64,000 nt of DNA from positions 930,001 through 994,000 of the forward strand of contig NZ_LS483429.1 in NCBI RefSeq assembly GCF_900475885.1. Reading direction: 5' to 3'. The notes under the pieces were generated by a model. That model searched no databases. It was not told the DNA's origin and saw nothing but the letters and a program-made list of their open reading frames with translations. This document shows positions 63,563-64,000 of the stretch, one piece after another (positions within the stretch are counted from its first letter, which is position 1; every line of letters starts with the position of its first letter). Made by a program: the position numbers and the translations under genes. This DNA is from Haemophilus aegyptius. Its GTDB lineage: Bacteria; Pseudomonadota; Gammaproteobacteria; Enterobacterales; Pasteurellaceae.

Positions 63563-64000
63563 TTATATTCTTTCTGCGATAATACCGCCACCCAAACAAA
63601 CTTCGCCAAGGTAAAATACGGCAGATTGCCCTGGGGTTACAGCTGATTGAGGTTCATCAAAAATCACTCGAATAGTTTCATCATCAATTGGTTCAATCAC
63701 ACAAGGAATATCTTGTTGGCGATAACGCGTTTTCACCGTGCAACGTAATGACTCTCGAATTGGTTCGCGATCAACCCAATGTAATTGGCTGGCAATCAAT
63801 CCTTTTGAAAATAAACGAGGATGATCGTGACCTTGCGCGACAATAAGTTCATTATTTTCTACATCTTTATCTACTACATACCAAGCTTCATCTCCCGCAT
63901 TTTTTAGACCACCAATGCCTAATCCTTTGCGTTGTCCCAATGTGTGATACATTAATCCATCATGGCGACCAATAATTTCATCATCTACAGTGCGAATATT
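63563..64000 (-). CDS. mnmA: tRNA-specific 2-thiouridylase MnmA, C-terminal part (cut by window edge)
   Basis: The last 145 codons of MnmA, reading out of the right edge: [31 protein letters not shown], then [15 protein letters not shown]-type region, and [40 protein letters not shown]. MnmA thiolates U34 of tRNA for Lys, Glu and Gln. The ATG inside (63952) is not its start; the frame stays open to the window edge. It is convergent with pgeF and shares a terminator. Confidence 0.95.
   Translation of the reverse strand, partial: NIRTVDDEIIGRHDGLMYHTLGQRKGLGIGGLKNAGDEAWYVVDKDVENNELIVAQGHDHPRLFSKGLIASQLHWVDREPIRESLRCTVKTRYRQQDIPCVIEPIDDETIRVIFDEPQSAVTPGQSAVFYLGEVCLGGGIIAERI

Overview
The window is chromosomal DNA of Haemophilus influenzae or a very close relative. 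Many copies of the 9-base Haemophilus DNA uptake core (AAGTGCGGT or its complement) are scattered through it. The DNA is AT-rich, and the gene order and proteins (nadN, adhesin protein E, msbB, and arcB without a PAS domain) match what I recall of the H. influenzae chromosome between mnmA and guaA. No prophage, IS element or CRISPR array was seen.

Layout: guaA (cut by the edge) and guaB read leftward, then birA. A complete rRNA operon follows (about 2.85-8.98 kb): 16S, tRNA-Ile(GAU), tRNA-Ala(UGC), 23S, 5S and a strong terminator. Its 23S gene carries two hairpin-bounded intervening sequences. Next are a uracil-DNA glycosylase-like gene, arcB and a DUF417 gene. A horizontally mobile-looking block (12.8-21.2 kb) then holds a type I restriction-modification operon, hsdM-rhuM-hsdS-abi-hsdR. 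It is bounded by a partial duplication of the prlC 3' end. The hsdS gene contains a 20-G tract, and loss or gain of one G gives an immediate stop.

From 21 to 34 kb are prlC, a DUF454 gene, an oligopeptide-binding lipoprotein, a 23-codon lipoprotein gene, ribA, a PAP2 phosphatase, about 1 kb of decayed coding DNA, dam-aroB-aroK, and nadN with an unknown periplasmic partner. From 33.8 to 48 kb are rpsP-rimM-trmD-rplS, selenocysteine-containing selD with a clear SECIS hairpin, msbB, a TSUP permease, mepA, aroC, an mscK-type channel, menE-seqA diverging from ybfF, then fldA-fur.

From 48 to 64 kb are gdhA, tatABC, nmlR facing an adhC-estD scar (an internal deletion fused the two genes and a frameshift follows), an alanine/sodium symporter, nagK, focA-pflB-pflA, the adhesin protein E gene, bamD, rluD-pgeF and the 3' part of mnmA. 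Functional themes are anaerobic and microaerobic metabolism (arcB, focA-pflB-pflA, selD), host-niche functions (nadN, protein E, msbB, fur), chromosome maintenance (dam, seqA), and defence that can switch specificity by phase variation (hsd block).

All names come from reading protein motifs and gene order. No database search was run.
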